Origin: Lepidurus packardi
Lineage: Eukaryota > Arthropoda > Branchiopoda > Notostraca > Triopsidae
Assembly: GCA_023053545.1 (NCBI GenBank)
Contig: JAKZAN010000002.1
Span: 3,952,375-4,016,374 of the forward strand
Length of the DNA stretch: 64,000 nucleotides
Direction: 5' to 3'
Shown: positions 12,001 through 23,100 of the stretch, in pieces
How the letters are laid out: each line of letters starts with the position of its first letter
Numbering within the stretch: the stretch's first letter is position 1
The notes under the pieces: generated by a model
What the model was told of the DNA's origin: nothing
The model's input: only the letters and a program-made list of their open reading frames with translations
Databases searched by the model: none
Translations under genes and position numbers: made by a program

Positions 12001-15000
12001 TGGGTTCATGGGAAGCTAACTCGGCTTCCAGACGCTTGTGCTTTTTCTTCAAGTTCTGGACGCCTGTCAAGTCGCGGCCGTAATCGTCAGAGGCGACCAG
12101 CAGTTTCTTCTCCTTAATCCAGGATTCTTCGTCCGCAATATCGCGGAAGAACTGATGCAACGTATTGGCTTCATTCAAGCGAGCTTGGCGATGAGCAGCC
12201 AAGTTCTGAATGCGTTCGTACCGCTCGTTGATGGATTGACGCTTCTCTTGAATACTCGCTGCATCAAACTGGCGGCTTTCAATCAAAGAATCGGCTTGTG
12301 CGTTCGTATCTAAACCATACTCCTGTATTAACCAAACTGAAGATGAAAATTTCGAAAAATTTACCTTTGATACGGTCATCATGGGCTTGGATGTCAGCAT
12401 CCACTAATTGGTGTTTCTTCATTAACAACTGCACCGAAGCCAAATCTTTACCGGCGTCGTCTGTAGTTAACAAGGATTCCACCTAAAAAAAAATAAAAAA
12501 AATTCCTTATTCTGAATTTCATTAATGAGGAACTTAGAAAGAATAGCTGCCAGAGAAGCCATTCGAAAAAAAAAAAAAATGTTTTTTTACTTCTCCCAGC
12601 CAGAAATCCAAATCCTTGACTGCGGCAATATAAGTACGCTGCTTGTTAGCTTCCTTCAGCTTGATGGACTTTTCTGCAGTCTTTTGAGTCAAGAAGTCCC
12701 ATTGTTCGGCAATCGTCATCAACCGAGTCTAGAAAACCATTGAAAATATATTTAATTAAAAAATAGAATACACTAATTATTTCGCGCATAACTCACCTGC
12801 ACAGCTTCTTCAGACCCAGCGCACTGATGCTTTTCAATGAGATTCTGACCCATGGCCAGAACAGCTTGGATACGATCCGCGTTAGCAGCGAGTTCAGCTT
12901 CGAAAGCCTGGTGTTTCTGGTGCTTGGACTGGATATTGGCTGGATCGCGATAGGATTCTTCTGTGGCCACAGTGAGCCGCTCAGCGATCCAGTTTTCAAT
13001 ATCGTCAGCTTCGCGCGAGAACTGTTGCAAAGTCTGGGATTCGCCCAACCGCGAGCGCTTTTCGATCAAGGCCTCTTTCAAGTTCTTCCAACGATCTAAA
13101 ACTTGCTGGCGTTTGTCTTCAATAGCAGATCCGGCGTAATGTTCAGCTGCCACTAATTGGTCGGCAAAGGTAGTTAGAGCAGCAATCTTCTCTTCTTGGG
13201 CGCTAATGGCCTTGTCGAAGTCTTCGTGTTTCTTAATAAGAGCTTCTACGTTATCCCCTTGTGAATCCACTTCCTCAGAAGCCAAAAATGCTTCACGGGC
13301 TGACATCCATGTTTCAGCTTGCTCGCAATCGCGGTAGAAAAGCTGCAATTCCAAGCATTGATCCAACTGCATGCGCCGAGCTATCCACGCCCTGAAATAA
13401 TAAAAAAAAATCATTGGTTTTTCTCCTTTTGAACATCCAGATAAAATAAACATGTGACTATTCAAACAGTGATATAGTTTTTACATACAATTTTGAAAAT
13501 AATGTAAAAGTACAGATGCCGCTTATTGTGATCACGTCCGTCAAGTGAATATTGATTCGATTAAGCGGAGATTCTAATAACTGAAAATCGGAAATATGCA
13601 ATAGAATGGATCTTTTACGATTAATCGGCGTTCAAGATTGCTTAATTGCAAGATTGCGATCTTTAAGCTTGAGTTCTGGATTTCTGTGATCTTAAAACAT
13701 TAATTTTTTATATCTGCAAACTCAAGATACAATGTCGCAGAATTCAAGGAATTGAATCTCGAGTTCTTCAATTTTGCGATCTTATATCTTGAATTCCGCG
13801 ATCTTGAACCCTGAACTCGGCGACCCTGAATTGTGCGAGCTATTGATTCAAGATCGCAGAATACAACAAATTGAATCTCGAGTTGTTGAATTCTGCGATC
13901 TGGAATACTGAGTTCTTGAATTCTGACATCTTGAATCTTATTCTTTAATTCTGCGATCTTTAATTCAAGAATGTGCCTTTGAAGCCTACTCCTATGGTTA
14001 GATAGGGTTCTCAACACGATATCCCTTCCAATTTTCCCAGTCAATTAAAGGAACTGGTCATTCAATTGAATAACCTGATAACTTAATTGACTGGGAAGTT
14101 TAGAAGAGATTCCTACTAAGCGTAGTAGTAGGCTGAAAACGACAGGATTGGTCAAAACGACGTATAAGCAATGTCATTGGTCAATTTGCTAAGTCCATGT
14201 AGCAATCACTATGTAGTTTCGTTACTGTACACGTGAAGATTCTTTTAAAATTGATTCTCATATCCGTAAGTGTGATTCTAATAACCGATTCAAATGCTCT
14301 GAATTTTATCATTTCGAATCGGTCCTTTAAAATTTGATTCCGTAAAGCGGTAGATTCTAATAACCAGTGATCACAATAAGCGGCATCTACTGTACTTCGT
14401 ATTAAAGATAACTCAACTCGACGCATAATTCAGTAATTAGGGCTAAAAAAATAAATAGAATTTACGTACTTTTCGAGTTCTTGGCGAGATTCGTTCATGT
14501 TTTCTAACTTTTCTTGCACTTCGGGAGATGCATAATGTTCCGACTGCAACAAATGTTGACCAAAGAGTTCAAAAGCTTGGAAAGTTCCCGAGCGAGCATC
14601 AATCTCCATTCGGTGTTCCTAAATTTTAGGAAAAAATTGCTCAATTAGCAAGAGATAAGGTATGGGCGCCCGAAAGGGTTATCTCCCTTTGGTAACTATG
14701 TAGACAATCCAAACATGAACGTTAATCACACACTTCTTCTTAAGTAATAATAAAAAAAAGTTCTTGGACGACAAAATGCTTAAGCACAACCATGTTAACT
14801 GTGTCTGAGTCTAAAACGTGCTCTCATTCGTCATTAAAAAAAGTTAGTTATTATAAAACTTGCTGAACTTTTCTTAACATTCGGAGTAGTCCACACGTGA
14901 TGTTATACACGCTCGACTTTGGGAAAAACCACACAAGTATTTTCTTGCCGGTAAGTTACCTGCGGAATACCGTAGCGCCCATCGATCTCGGCGCGGTGAT

Positions 15001-18000
15001 TCTGCCGTATAAAAATTAGATCAACAGCTAGCCCAGAATTTCGCTACGTTTTATACACTCAAACCCCATTATGCCAAAAGTTAATTTCCCGCAATAAACC
15101 TCATTCTACTACCCACGAGTTATTAAATACACGGTTAGCTCGCGAGTACTACATCAATGTTTTTTTCTTCTTCTTAGAAACTGAATTCTTCCAACAAGTT
15201 CTCCATGAAACATGAAGCATCTTCGAAACGCAATTTTTTTTACCTGGTGGCGTTCCAACAAAGCTTCAGCGCCAGTGACGTCAGAAGCCAACTCATCTGA
15301 AGCTACTAGGCCCATCATGGACGAAATCCATGCCATCAAATCCCGGTAATCAGCCAAAAAGCGTTGTAAGTCATATGCATCCAACAACTTTTCTTTGCGC
15401 GATTGGGCGCGTCCAGTAAGACGCGTCCATTCCTCATGGATTTCGCTCTGCTTGGACAAGATGATCTCCGCAGAATCAGGGTGACCTTGCACCAATCTAC
15501 TGGCAATCTCATCCAATTGGCGGATCTAGAAATTTCACAAAAGGCCAAAAAAAACCCCACAAATTTCGTGAAAGGTATTTTTCTAAATTTTTTTCCAAAG
15601 TCTTTCTCGAACATTTTTCAATTTTTTTTTCGAAATTTAAAAAAAAAAAAAAAATGAAAAATGTTGCAAAATTCTTCGAAATTTTTCGAAATCTTTTTCC
15701 CAAATTTTTTCAAAGTTTCGAATTTGAAACATTTCTGAAAATTACCTTATCGCCTAGGGCAGCCAAATCGCGTTCAAGCCCTTCATGTTTACGTTGAAGA
15801 GCTTGCACGGACCGTAAATCTTTGCCCAAATCGTTGGTTTGCAAGCTTTCTTCCTTCTCCAAGATCCAGTCACGTGTTTCCTCTAAAAAAGAATAAAACA
15901 AACCCACATTTAGCACTTCAAACCTCACACTTTCCGTTAAAAATAGATAAAACAGGTAAATTAGTAGAAAAACCCACCAATATCGCGATGGAATCGTTGA
16001 ACTTCATGCGCCGAGCCTAACTGTTGCGCGCGTTCTTGCGTAACCGTCTGCAAAGTGTTCCATTTCTTGTTCAAATCTTCCATCTGGGTCTGAATCTTCA
16101 GCGCAGCCTCGGTTTGTCCCAAGCTCATTAGCTGCATCGCAATCTCGTTCATCTCCGCCAAACGTACTTCATTGGCCTTCAAATCCGCTGCAAAGTCATC
16201 AAACTTCTTCTGCATGACTTCAACTTGCTCCAAGTCCTCGCCCACATCCCCTACATCCGCAAACTGTTCTTTGGACGCGATCCATTGTCCCAGTTCCGCC
16301 GCCTCGCGCACCAGCACGTACGCCTTACACGTCTCGGACAGCTTATTCTGTCGTTCCTTAGCCATGGACATGAGCGATCCATATTGCGCCTCAATCGCCA
16401 TTTGCCGGGCTCCAATCGAGCTTTGCTCCGCCAACGCTTGCTGGGAAGCTGACAAACCAGGCTCAATCTTCTTGACGTACGCTGCGGGTACAAATCCCTG
16501 TCGATCATTGACTTCGACCTTCCACCAATCCTTATTATTCGAGTTCAGCAGCGTCAAAATGTCACCTTTGCGCATCGAAACCTCGCGGGGTGACTTCTCG
16601 GTGTAATCATACAACGCCACGACGCATTCCTTACCCGTGACGTCACTCGAGTGCGTCTCGGGAGGACAGGCATCGGCTTGCTGCCTCAAAGAATCGATCG
16701 TGGATCCAAATGCCTCCAAATCGGACATAAGAGCTTCATGTTTCTTCAACAAAGCTTCGGACGAATCTTCATCTTTGCCATAATCGGTCGATTCGACGAT
16801 AATCTGCTTTTCGGACATCCAGCTGGACGCTTCGTTCGCGTCAGCAAAGTACTGATGCGCCAATAACGACCCTTCGAGGTCCTGTTTCCTCTGCACAGCC
16901 TTTTCCTTCAGTTGGTTCCAATGCTCTTGAAGCTGCCCACCGCGCAGGCGCACTTCTTCGGATGCAAAATGCCCGTCTTCGACCATCTGTACGCCGGCAC
17001 CGCAAACCGCGATTACGCGAGGATCATGGTGCTGCATTTCGGCTAATACTGCCTGGTGTTTCTTGATCAAGTTCTGGACGCCAATCAAGTCGCGTCCTCG
17101 GTTTGTCGAGGTCGCTACAGGCAACTTATCACCGATCCACGCCTCCTCGTCATCGATGTCGCGGAAGAGCTGTTGGACGCGCAAGGAGTCCAACAATCTC
17201 TGCTTGCGCAACGACATGGGCTGCTGCAAGGCATCATAGCGTTGAGTAATGGCTTGTTGCTTGGCAATGATGTTTTCGGCGTCGAAATGACCGTTTTCGA
17301 CGAACTGCTGCGCCGCAGTGCCGATCGCGTCCAGTCGGTCTTGATGGGACGCCACGTCAGCTTCCAGCAAAGCGTGTTTCTTCTGTAGATTCTGGACAGA
17401 CGTCAAATCCTTGCCGTAGTCTTCGCTTAACAGTTGACCTTCGACTTCCGAGAGCCAGAGTTCCAAATCTTCGACTCCGCGGTTGAATTGCTGCTGTTGG
17501 GATGCTTGGGCCAGTCGCGAGCCTTTGCGTTCTGTGTCGGCCAAAAGCGTCTCCCACAAACGGACGATTTCTTCCAAGCGTTTCTGGATCCTCGGCGAGG
17601 CCCAGTGTCCGCTTTCGACCAATTCTTGGCCGTTGGAAGTCAATTCTTCGATGCGGGACTTGTTGGCGCTCAATTCCTGCTCGAAAGTCTGGTGTTTCTG
17701 CATTTTGCCGTTCAAATTTGTCGGGTCCAGGTAGTTGTCGTCGTTGGCGAACTTGAGCTTCTCGGAGAGGTAGCCTTGGCTTTCATCGCAATCGCGCTCG
17801 AACTGCTGTAAGCGAAAGGAATCTTCCAAAAGTGCTCGGCGAGCCGCGGATTTCTCCAAAAGCGCCGAACGACGCTCGAGTAACAACTCGCGACGTTGAC
17901 CGACATCCTCCGCGGCGTAATGCTGGCCTTCGATGAGCTTAGTAGCGAACTCATCTAAGGCCTTGATCTTCTCTTCTTGGGCGGCGAGCGACTTTTCGAA

Positions 18001-20124
18001 ATCTTCGTGTTTCTTGATCAAAGCTTCCACGGAATCGAGGGAATCGCCCAAATCTTCGTTGGACAGGAAGGCGAACTGACGGCCCATCCATGTGTCAGCT
18101 TGCTCAGTGTCGCGGTAGAACAGCTGCAAGTCCATGCACTGCTCATATAAGATACGACGCTCTTCCCATAACGAGAGCAGTAAAGATTTCTCGCTTTCCA
18201 AGATGGTCATCTTCTCGGTGACTTCCGCAGAGGCCCAGTGTTCCTTATCCAGCAATTTTTGGCCTGCTTCAGCAGTAGCACGGTAACTGTCGTCTCTTGC
18301 ATCGATTTCGCCCTAAATTACGCCAATTAATGTTTTTCTTAATTTAATTAATATTTTTTCTAAATTTCGTCATAAACTAAGCCAATTAACGTGTTTCTTG
18401 ATCTAATTAATATTAATTACTAATTTCTTTTAATTTTTTTTCTAAAATTTTGCAAATTTTTTTCTCGAAATTTTGAAAATTTTGCTCAAAATTTTTTCGT
18501 ATCTATCTATAGCGATCTATCTGTATATAGATAGGCATAGATAATTAATATGAATTAAATTAAGAAAAAACGTTAATTGATGAAAAAACAGGGAAAAAAG
18601 TAATGTACTCGGTGTTCTTGGTGACGTTCAAGCAAAGCTTCGGCGCCAGCCACGTCTTTGGCTAGTTCGTCGGCCGAGATGATGGATTTCATGTCGTTAA
18701 TGAAAGAGACGAGGTCGCGGAAATCGGACAAAAAGCGGTGCAAGTAGAAGGAGTCATCCAGTTTGTGTTTACGTTCTTGCGCTTTCAAACGCAGCTGTTC
18801 CCAGCATTCCAAGATTTCTTGGTACTTGGACAGAATCTGCTCGCCGTGCTCAGGGTGGATAGCGCACAAACGGTTGGCTTCTCCGTCCAGTGCCCCTACT
18901 TTATCGCCTAGAGCTGCCAAATCACGCTCCACACCTTCGTGTTTGCGCTGAAGGGTTTGAACACTGGCCAAATCGCGGCCATAATCGTCCGACGACAAAA
19001 CCACATCCTACCCAACCGAAATTTTAAAATTTATAATGAAGAAAGAATCGAGAAGGAAAAGATAGTACTTTTTGTAAAATCCAGGCAACAGTTTCGTCGG
19101 CATCGCTGTTAAAACGTTGGATCTCGTGGGCGCCAAACAACTTCTCCTGACGCATCAATGCCAAGTGCTTCAAACGAACCCACGCTTCGTTCAACTCCTG
19201 CGATGTAATCAAAGAATGACGTCAGAATTTGTTTTGAAATTAGAAAAAAATAAGTGTTGAACAGAAAAGGTAAAAAGCGGTGCCTTTACCTCTTTTCGGC
19301 GCAATATCGTCTCGTTTTCAGGATGGCCATCGGTCACGAGCTTGTCGGCTAGATCGTTGACTTCGGTCACGCGATATTCTTGGGCCGCCATGTCTTTTTG
19401 GAATTCATCAAATTTGCGTTGGAGAACCTCAACATGTTCCAAATCGGAACCGAAATCGTCCGAAGTCACAAAAGCTTCCTACAGTCCCCACAGAGTTAAG
19501 TTATAAAAGCAAAAAAGGGCTAATTAAGGGCAATAAAAGGCGCTCGTTACCTTGTCAGTGATCCAGAACATGACCTCATCGCATTGGCGCAGGAATTGGA
19601 CCAAAACTAGCGCTTGTTGCAACTTGAGCCCCTTCTCAGCCAAGCGGGATAACAACAACTCCCATAAGCGATGCAATTCATCTAGTTATTACGCGAGATT
19701 AAAGGTTTGGCTGAAACTAATGTATTCTGTAATAGTTACCGAGACGTTTACGGATGACTTCAGAAGCAAAATGGCTTTCGCTAATCATTTGCAAGCCGGT
19801 ATCATCTAACATGACGATAGCATGGCTATGAGCTGCAACTTCAGCCTCGAAGGCTTGATGTTTCTGGATTTTGGCTTGTAGATTGGTAGGATCTTTGTAG
19901 CTCTCATCGGAAGCTGCTTGCAGCTGTAAGTTGATCCAAGATGCCAATTCGTCGGCATCGCGCTTGAAATATTGGAAACGACGCGAGTCTTCGAGCTTAT
20001 CTCGCTTATGATGAGCTTCAGCTTTAAACTGGGCGTAACGGCTTAGAACTTGTTCGCGGCGCTCTTGGATATCTTCGGCCGTTTCCAAGATCCGCACCTC
20101 TTTAGGCGTAATGGTTTGATCCAT
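9099..20124 (-). CDS. alpha-Spec: Alpha-spectrin, 17 constitutive coding exons, 2415 aa
   Basis: Non-erythroid alpha-spectrin forms antiparallel heterodimers with beta-spectrin and crosslinks actin beneath the plasma membrane. Coding exons, 5' to 3' on the minus strand: 20124-19740, 19681-19551, 19478-19290, 19197-19069, 19007-18609, 18312-15978, 15882-15746, 15525-15244, 14618-14470, 13391-12797, 12728-12591, 12482-12365, 12309-11386, 11215-11095, 10750-10268, 9906-9601, 9525-9099. They total 7248 nt with every phase compatible, giving 2415 aa, the length I recall for the Drosophila protein. The start is [10 protein letters not shown]. About 20 spectrin repeats follow. An SH3 domain (ALYDYTEK to GFVPAAYV, about residues 973-1026) lies in the 2.3-kb exon. 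The C-terminus is EF-hand-like, with loops [12 protein letters not shown] (about 2277) and [12 protein letters not shown] (about 2320), ending TLFQN. The ATG lies 17 bases inside an exon, so the 5' UTR is spliced. Two optional microexons are listed separately. Confidence 0.98.
10114..10137 (-). CDS. alpha-Spec: Candidate 24-nt cassette microexon of alpha-spectrin (adds LTLLGWDG)
   Basis: It lies in the intron between exons 10750-10268 and 9906-9601. It has an AG acceptor at 10139-10138 and a GTATTT donor. It is 24 nt long, and insertion keeps the split-codon phase: ETR is followed by LTLLGWDG and then [11 protein letters not shown]. The added residues make this joint resemble vertebrate alpha-II spectrin as I remember it (LLDGSCMVEESGTLE). 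Vertebrate alpha-II is known to have a small alternative insert in repeat 21, so a cassette here is biologically reasonable. The splice signals are short and no transcript data are available. Confidence 0.55.
11386..12309 (-). other. alpha-Spec: Alpha-spectrin exon of tandem spectrin repeats (detail)
   Basis: This 308-residue stretch carries regular ~106-residue spectrin repeats with the usual landmarks ([42 protein letters not shown]). Its acceptor is the second of two nearby AGs. The upstream AG, 13 bases earlier, would break frame. The join gives [15 protein letters not shown], which follows the Drosophila sequence as I recall it. Confidence 0.93.
13620..13975. repeat. Degenerate short tandem repeats inside the transposon
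   Basis: Variants of GCGATCTTGAATTC and TTGAGTTCTTGAATTCTGCG recur many times with irregular spacing of roughly 15-30 bases. The repeats account for most of the left interior of the element. They look like internal amplification within the transposon and are not coding. Confidence 0.7.
13983..14134. repeat. Long palindrome nested in the transposon
   Basis: AGCCTACT...TTCCCAGTCAATTAA on the left is answered by TTAATTGACTGGGAA...AGTAGGCT on the right, giving an imperfect hairpin of about 152 bp. The inner perfect arms lie at 14034-14048 and 14083-14097. It may be a second small foldback element inserted into the Tigger-like copy, or an original part of it. Confidence 0.65.
14960..15001 (-). 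CDS. alpha-Spec: Candidate 42-nt cassette microexon of alpha-spectrin (adds [14 protein letters not shown])
   Basis: It lies between exons 15525-15244 (ending LLERHQ) and 14618-14470 (starting [14 protein letters not shown]), both phase 0 at this junction. It has an AG acceptor at 15003-15002 and a GTAACT-like donor (GTAAC) after CCGCAG. It is exactly 14 codons, all open. The product matches the first 14 residues of the following exon at 8 positions (H, R, E, I, D, R, G, Q), so it looks like an in-frame duplication of the exon start. The 2415-aa form lacks it. Conservation of reading frame and sequence argues against chance. Confidence 0.7.
15540..15740. repeat. AT-rich intron with TTCGAAATTTTT-type repeats
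   Basis: This alpha-spectrin intron (15526-15745) is built of poly-T, poly-A and repeated TTTTCGAAATTT words, many of them self-complementary around TTCGAA. It is simple-sequence expansion with no coding content. Similar words occur at 18420-18500 and 62617-62729. Confidence 0.6.
15978..18312 (-). other. alpha-Spec: Alpha-spectrin 2.3-kb exon with the SH3 domain (detail)
   Basis: This single exon encodes 778 residues: several spectrin repeats before and after an SH3 domain. The SH3 core reads [17 protein letters not shown], then [18 protein letters not shown], lying about 16.47-16.63 kb. ALYDY, WW and the PxxY end are the peptide-binding signature. In other alpha-spectrins this SH3 is inserted in a central repeat, as here. 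It uses a donor GTGGGT, and the join gives FHRDI-EETRDWI. Confidence 0.96.
18314..18590. repeat. Possible small inverted-repeat element in an alpha-spectrin intron
   Basis: Near the left, CAATTAATGTTTTTCTTAAT is followed by a second diverged direct copy about 60 bases on. Near the right, TTAAGAAAAAACGTTAATTG is the approximate reverse complement. Between them are poly-T/poly-A words and (CTAT)n-like sequence near 18500-18540. Together they nearly fill the 296-bp intron 18313-18608. An old MITE or simple-sequence drift could each explain this. Confidence 0.4.
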
Positions 20125-20141
20125 GATGGACCAGATTCACT
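20125..20141 (-). other. alpha-Spec: 5' UTR part of the alpha-spectrin start exon, with 3' splice site
   Basis: Seventeen bases upstream of the ATG the minus strand reads TCTTTCTAG followed by AGTGAATCTGGTCCATC, a good 3' splice site. So at least one untranslated exon lies upstream, beyond 20.2 kb. I cannot fix its position. GTAATAG near 20395 is one weak donor candidate. Confidence 0.6.
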
Positions 20142-23100
20142 CTAGAAAGACAATGACCACACAATGTGTTTAATTAACTCTTTGCTTTATAAACAAGACG
20201 TATGCAGTCCTCTACAACAGCAAAACTAGCAATGCCGCAGTCCCGGCAGACGAGAAAGGTGCCCCACCCTTGCAGTAAAAATACCACGGCCAGCCGGCGA
20301 CCCCACCCACCCACCCAAAATCAATTTACTTGCTTCTAAGAAGTCTAATCTATTGAAAAATAATGCCTTCAAATAATATTACTTACTGGATCTATTACCA
20401 GTCACCTTTCTTATAAAATTCGCGATTTTTCCACAAGTATTCCACGAAAACAAGCCCTCGGCAACGGACGTCACTTGCTAGGTTCTCTGCACTTTGGAAT
20501 CGATTTAACAACTCATCGATTGTATGTTAAAGAATCACGATACCATTGAACAATCCGCTGTGTGTGAGCGCAAAATTCAAAAGTTAACATCTTTAGTTAT
20601 TTAATAGATTAACAGCACATTTTCAAGACTAGGCAGTCCCTTTCTAGTAGTTCGAGGCAGAATGTGCTCGTTAATTTCTCCAATCACTTGCGTCTTGCAT
20701 CCTTCAAAATGTACAGTCGAGTATTACCGGAGTACAAGAAGAGTACAAGAAGTACCAAAGTGCAAGAAGAGTAAGAGCAGTACAAATACTGATGAATGTT
20801 TCTTCCTCCTTCCGCGGCATTTTTACCTTCAAATCTTAGCAAACAAAAACATATTCTGGTGAATGTTTTTTTCCTCCTTCCACTGTCTTTATCTTTAAAC
20901 TTTACAAAACGAAAGCTTTACCAAGCAAAAAAATAATAAAAAAACGATTGCCTAATCAGCCTCACCCATCCTGGAAATTTTTGGCATTCTCATCTCCTTG
21001 GTTATGCAAACATGACGTTAAGAATCACAATTACACAATACCTTTCTTTTCTTTTCGTAGTGAACTGTGGGGATTAAGTCGGAATTCCTTCAATAATTGC
21101 TCTAGTAACTAACCCCGACCCTGGTCTAATTTACCCTCCTCTGGACCTCGTCCTAATTCTGTCACGAGACATTGGAACCACCGACAGACTCCGTATGCTA
21201 TACCTCTGGATGATTTAAACTGTAACGTGTGCGTAACACTAAGATAACTAAACGACATGCATACTTCTTTTTGCTTCATCTCCAGCTTGACAATTCCCAG
21301 TTATGCAATGCAATGTCTTGATTATGCAGTGAAAAGAGTCCTCCAGAAAACGGTTAATCTCAAAACTCGTTAGTAGTGAGGTGCTGAGTTTAGCGCTGAG
21401 TTGAAGAGCCTTGCCCACCTGCTTTTCATTTCCACGCTTTGGGCTAAAAGTTGTGCCTACAGGTATCAAGCCAAACTACCTCACAACCAATTCACCAACC
21501 GCAATGTCAGTGTTGGTAGAGCTGAAGTGGTGAACGCACCAAGAGACGAGGAGCTTAAAAAACTTGTGCTCTCGTGAATTCTAAGTTAAGTCTTCTCTCT
21601 AACACTGCGTTTTCGCGGCTTAAAAGCAAATCCGCACGCAGAACTCGCTGCAGTGATGTCTGCCTAAATGCACAATTAGCCGTACGGATTACTTCATTTC
21701 CGTGGGAATCAAAAGTGGAATCTACCCAGGTGCGTTCTCTATTTTAAAAGGTGACGTGAAAGGGAGAGGCGATCTTGTCGATGCGGTTTCCATGTCCTTT
21801 TAGAGAACAGAACCGAGCAAATCCCGAAAAACCTTGGCCATTCGGGTTTTGCTTTTGCTGCAGGTCCTTTTTAGTTGTTAAATACTCCTTACCTTTCGAG
21901 GACAGATCCAAGGAGTGGTTGCGTATGCACACCCACACTCTTATGTCCTAATCATTGCCCAAAACGGTTTTTCTTTCCTACAAATCCATGTTAAACAATC
22001 TTAACATATTTGGTAAATTTCAACCGACGTTTTGTCACCGTCGGGGAGGTCGGGCCGTTTCTTGAGGTTGCAACACTTTCTCTTGGAAAGATTCCCACAC
22101 GTTCCGAGAAAGTTAAAGGCACCTTTTCATGAAAACATGTATTTCTTCCAAACTTTCGTATGGCCATGGCTCCGCTTTGCATTTAACCCACTTTCACCTC
22201 GGCGAACGCGATTCGGGCTCTCCGCTCACGACTTCAACATGGCGAAATGAAAAGAATAGAATGGTACCGAAGAGAACTTGAAGTGAGAGCTCTATTTTGC
22301 TCCTTGTCTGTGACGAGGCCGAGTTTGATTACTCTGGGGCGCTGTGAAAACAAGGCAATTGACACCCATTTGCCTCTCCCCCTGGAAAGCTGCTGTACTT
22401 ACCCACGTCCTTGGCTTTTAAAAGTGTAGTAAAAGCTTATGGTCGATGCCTCGTTTTTGCCAGATATCAAAAGGGAGATTACCCATGCGTGCTTTTCACG
22501 TCAAAAAATCTTGCCGCTTGGGAATAGTAAAAAACCTTGCGATTATATTATAGTATGCTGCACTTGGAAGCTTAAGAGGCGGAGGGGAGGAAACCATGCG
22601 CGTTTCCTTTAACGCTAGTCACACCAATGTGATGGCAGAATTTTAGGACCTGTATTTCCTTTTATGAGCGGACGCATCTTCTTCTCCCTTACCTGAAACC
22701 TCACCTTTACCGGACGTAATGAATCATCTCCCTCTCCCTCCTGTTTAGGCCTTCGGCCCAGATTTGGGCATCTTTTTGACTAGAGTCTCTTCGTTTATTA
22801 AATAAATGAAATATAGTCTCTGCTTTTATTACAAAATGGGCCCCTGAAAGCCAAAAAGGTTCGCCTGTTGCGTTTGCTGGCGTTTATAGCCAAAGTCAGG
22901 CGCTTTTTTTCTCCCGTGAGCTCAAGTAAAAGCTATGGTATAACTGGTAAAGGTGAGTGCATTCACCTGATGGTTTCAGCTATGCTTACCATGGCTATGG
23001 GCAAAGTCAGCAAGCACCAAGTCTCGAAGCGTTACCTTAAAAAGAATAAAAACTGAAACCATCATTAAAAAAAAAGCGGAAAAAGTTAGCCATGTGGCGC

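Larger units (their letters stand above)
13513..14392. mobile_element. 880-bp non-autonomous Tigger/pogo-type DNA transposon (MITE)
   Basis: The ends form terminal inverted repeats. The left end begins CAGATGCCGCTTATTGTGAT. The right end, reverse-complemented, begins CAGTAGATGCCGCTTATTGT. Both start with CAG and are flanked by TA dinucleotides (13511-13512 and 14393-14394), as expected for a TA target-site duplication. Subterminal copies of GATTCTAATAAC occur inside the ends. CAG termini, a TA duplication and CGCTTATT-rich TIRs are typical of pogo/Tigger elements. No transposase frame is present. The element makes up most of a 1.08-kb alpha-spectrin intron that would otherwise be about 200 bp. 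Confidence 0.85.

Noticed and set aside
12310..12322. Alternative upstream 3' splice site for the alpha-spectrin exon ending at 11386
   Set aside because: The AG 13 bases upstream would insert 13 nt and shift the frame. Only the site giving DRIK-DTNAQ fits the protein.
15540..15740. A coding interpretation of the Phe/Lys-rich frames in this intron
   Set aside because: They come from poly-T/poly-A and TTCGAAA repeats within a well-defined alpha-spectrin intron.
22868..23056. Lys-rich 62-codon frame ending KRYLKKNKN, like a ribosomal protein tail
   Set aside because: The match to ribosomal protein L22 is limited to a few residues and the flanking sequence is unrelated.
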